A stretch of DNA of 51,869 bases from Chthoniobacter flavus (GTDB taxonomy: Bacteria > Verrucomicrobiota > Verrucomicrobiia > Chthoniobacterales > Terrimicrobiaceae), in the NCBI GenBank assembly GCA_945903555.1, contig CAMDOJ010000001.1:1-51869 (forward strand), in the 5' to 3' direction. A model generated the notes under the pieces. The model was not told the DNA's origin. It saw only the letters and a list, made by a program, of their open reading frames with translations, and did not search any database. This document shows, one piece after another, positions 50,254-51,869 of this stretch; within the stretch, counting starts at the first letter, position 1, and the number at the start of each line of letters is the position of its first letter. A program made the position numbers and the translations under genes.

Positions 50254-51869
50254 CTATCCCGAGTAGGTGCCGCTAGTGACGCCGACTTGGCTGCTCGCGT
50301 GAAGTTCCCGATACAGGTCCTTGCCGCTTTTGCGAGCTGTGAGCAACTCACGGTAGGCTTGGATGACAAGCTTGGTTTTCTGGCCGCTTTCTTCTAGCAA
50401 TTCGATGCGGAATCTCCGCAATCCCGCTTGGAGGAAGTCGGCGAAAAAGGCAGCTGCGGTTTGCGCTGTGGCGTGGAAAAGTGTGTTGCGGCATCCGACG
50501 TCCGCTCGGAGTGGATGCTCCACGCCGACGCGATCCTTCAAGTGCACGCGATGCTTATCGCATGGGCGACCGCAATTCGTGTGGTCGGTGCCATTGGAAA
50601 GAAAGGCAGCGAAGACGCAATGCTCCATGTGAAACATGGGCATGTGGTGGTGGATCGTAAGCTCAAACCAATCGGTTGGAGCCTGCTTAAGAATAGCGAG
50701 GATTTGAGAGGCATTGAGATCGTGGGAGAGGGTGAGTCGCTCCAAACCACGGGCCATGAAAACGGAAGCTGTCGCGGGGTTTGCGACATTGAGTGAAAAA
50801 TCCCCGATGAGGCGAAGCGGGCTTTCGGAAAAATGAGAAATTCCGCCAATGTTGCGAATTAGAACGCCGTCGGGTTTGGCATTCGCAATGAGTTTAAAAA
50901 ACCCTTCCTCGCCTGCTTTTTGGATTCGCGGGGTGGCGAGGAGGATTTGAGTGTTTCCGTGAGCCCGAGCCTGAGCCACCGCATCCTTGTAGCGGCGGAT
51001 GTCTTCATAATCGACGAGGATCTCTTCTGCACCCACATCGAGTGCCGCGAGGAGTTGTTCTTCCGAGCGGACGAGGACAGATAGTTTCGGAGCCGCAGTG
51101 GATGGAGCGCAAAATGTGGGGAGAACCGACTCGAGCGTGGCATGAGGTTTGGTTTCCCGCAGGGGAGACATCAGCTTCGCGACGAGTTCGCGGCGCATGC
51201 GATTCAACTCGGCGATGGGTAGAATGACAGCTTCTGGGAGATCAACGTCAAGCGTTCCCAAAAGAAACGGCGTACCGCCAAGTTTACCGAGTTGCATGCC
51301 AAGAGTGAGTTCGCAAAGCGGTCTAGTTCGGGCGGCTTCAAGCGGCATGCGGGAAAGAATACGATGGCCTTGGCAATCGATGAAAAGCGATTCGCCTACT
51401 CTGCCTCCCACCGAGATGTCGATGGGCTTGAGTCGGTTGGTGCGGGCTTCTAGATGGCCAGAAAATGTCTGTCGCAACGCGCGGTCAAGTGCGGGATCGC
51501 TTGTTTTCCAAACGCGTGATCCACGAGGGATTTTGGAGAATTGAATCTTGCCGTGTTCAAACGAGAGTTTGTTGCCTGAGACTTGGAAGAGTCGTCCGCC
51601 CTGCTCGTGCTCAGTATTTCCGCCAGTATCGAAAACAATGCCATCACCGGCCTTGAGTGGAACCGCGCAGGATTCCATCTCGACATGGTTGTGAGTGCAA
51701 GCGGAGACGAGTCCAACGAGAGCGCCACGTTTTTTGCCGAAGCGGGCGCCGACGAGTTCCTGATGGTTCACGCCATGCATCCAGCCCTGATATAGTCCAC
51801 GCGAAAATGTCATTTCGAGGCGATACCAATCTTCGGGAGCGGCTTTTTCAAAGCACCCACTCATTGCCG
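50254..51869 (-). CDS. Peptidase U32-family protein, partial (N-terminus beyond right edge)
   Basis: The C-terminal 538 or so residues of a long U32/collagenase-like protein. The frame is still open at the window edge, so the N-terminal U32 barrel is outside. The visible part has a beta-rich middle region and then the conserved U32 block: DFSLNVANPATASVF, ERLTLSHDLN, FELTIHHHMPMFHMEHCVF, and the cysteines of THTNCGRPC-like and VGCRNTLF segments that probably bind an iron-sulfur cluster. Family members such as RlhA and TrhP act in RNA hydroxylation, while others are annotated as proteases; size suggests the long type with a DUF3656-like insert. It converges on the sigma54 activator with 11 bases between. 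Confidence 0.85.
   Translation of the reverse strand, partial: AMSGCFEKAAPEDWYRLEMTFSRGLYQGWMHGVNHQELVGARFGKKRGALVGLVSACTHNHVEMESCAVPLKAGDGIVFDTGGNTEHEQGGRLFQVSGNKLSFEHGKIQFSKIPRGSRVWKTSDPALDRALRQTFSGHLEARTNRLKPIDISVGGRVGESLFIDCQGHRILSRMPLEAARTRPLCELTLGMQLGKLGGTPFLLGTLDVDLPEAVILPIAELNRMRRELVAKLMSPLRETKPHATLESVLPTFCAPSTAAPKLSVLVRSEEQLLAALDVGAEEILVDYEDIRRYKDAVAQARAHGNTQILLATPRIQKAGEEGFFKLIANAKPDGVLIRNIGGISHFSESPLRLIGDFSLNVANPATASVFMARGLERLTLSHDLNASQILAILKQAPTDWFELTIHHHMPMFHMEHCVFAAFLSNGTDHTNCGRPCDKHRVHLKDRVGVEHPLRADVGCRNTLFHATAQTAAAFFADFLQAGLRRFRIELLEESGQKTKLVIQAYRELLTARKSGKDLYRELHASSQVGVTSGTYSG

Overview
The window is a chromosomal stretch from a Gram-negative, meso-diaminopimelate (mDAP) peptidoglycan bacterium of the PVC superphylum, most likely Verrucomicrobiota. 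This placement is inferred from gene content: a fused murC-murB gene, a divergent FtsZ, a single secDF gene, and a complete dcw cluster alongside mreBCD. Start sites often lack a clear Shine-Dalgarno motif. I saw no prophage, insertion sequence or CRISPR array. The backbone is housekeeping, with a more accessory right end.

Layout. Positions 1-4168 (minus strand) hold aroD, tRNA-His(GTG), aroC, a CvpA-like membrane protein and gatB, which is cut by the left edge. Positions 4295-6981 (plus) are yajC-secDF, the Sec accessory complex. Positions 7013-27013 (minus) are a very compact division and cell wall (dcw) cluster: mraZ, rsmH, ftsL-like, ftsI, murE, murF, mraY, murD, a membrane LysM protein, ftsW, murG, murC-murB, ddl, ftsQ, ftsA, ftsZ. 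A very small kinase-like protein and a PP2C phosphatase follow. Most neighbours overlap by 1-8 bases or lie a few bases apart. Upstream of mraZ is a 10-bp-period array of TGGG boxes, the expected MraZ operator.

Divergent from mraZ is a TPP riboswitch followed by thiC (27187-29355). Next come infC, which appears to start at AUU, an overlapping HAD phosphatase gene, a DUF4410-type lipoprotein (minus strand) and leuB. Positions 33166-39511 (plus) are the elongation operon mreB-mreC-mreD-mrdA-rng, with 4-base overlaps from mreC onward. The dcw and mre blocks together supply most of the septal and lateral wall machinery; rodA is absent from the window.

The right part is mixed: a CBM9-like protein, two small unknown genes ending in a terminator, an acyltransferase, and a signalling trio (single-domain response regulator, RsbW-like ATPase, histidine kinase without a sensor domain). 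It continues with TatA, a glycine-zipper lipoprotein with tandem repeats, a PhoX-like Tat substrate, pyrE, a periplasmic thioredoxin-like protein, a repeat-like intergenic segment, an unknown repeat-containing protein, an NtrC-type sigma54 activator, and a U32-family protein cut by the right edge.

The least ordinary observations are the minimal kinase/PP2C pair behind ftsZ, the altered T1 and T7 loops of FtsZ, the LysM protein inside the dcw cluster, and the orphan signalling trio. None is proven to be a new system from sequence alone.
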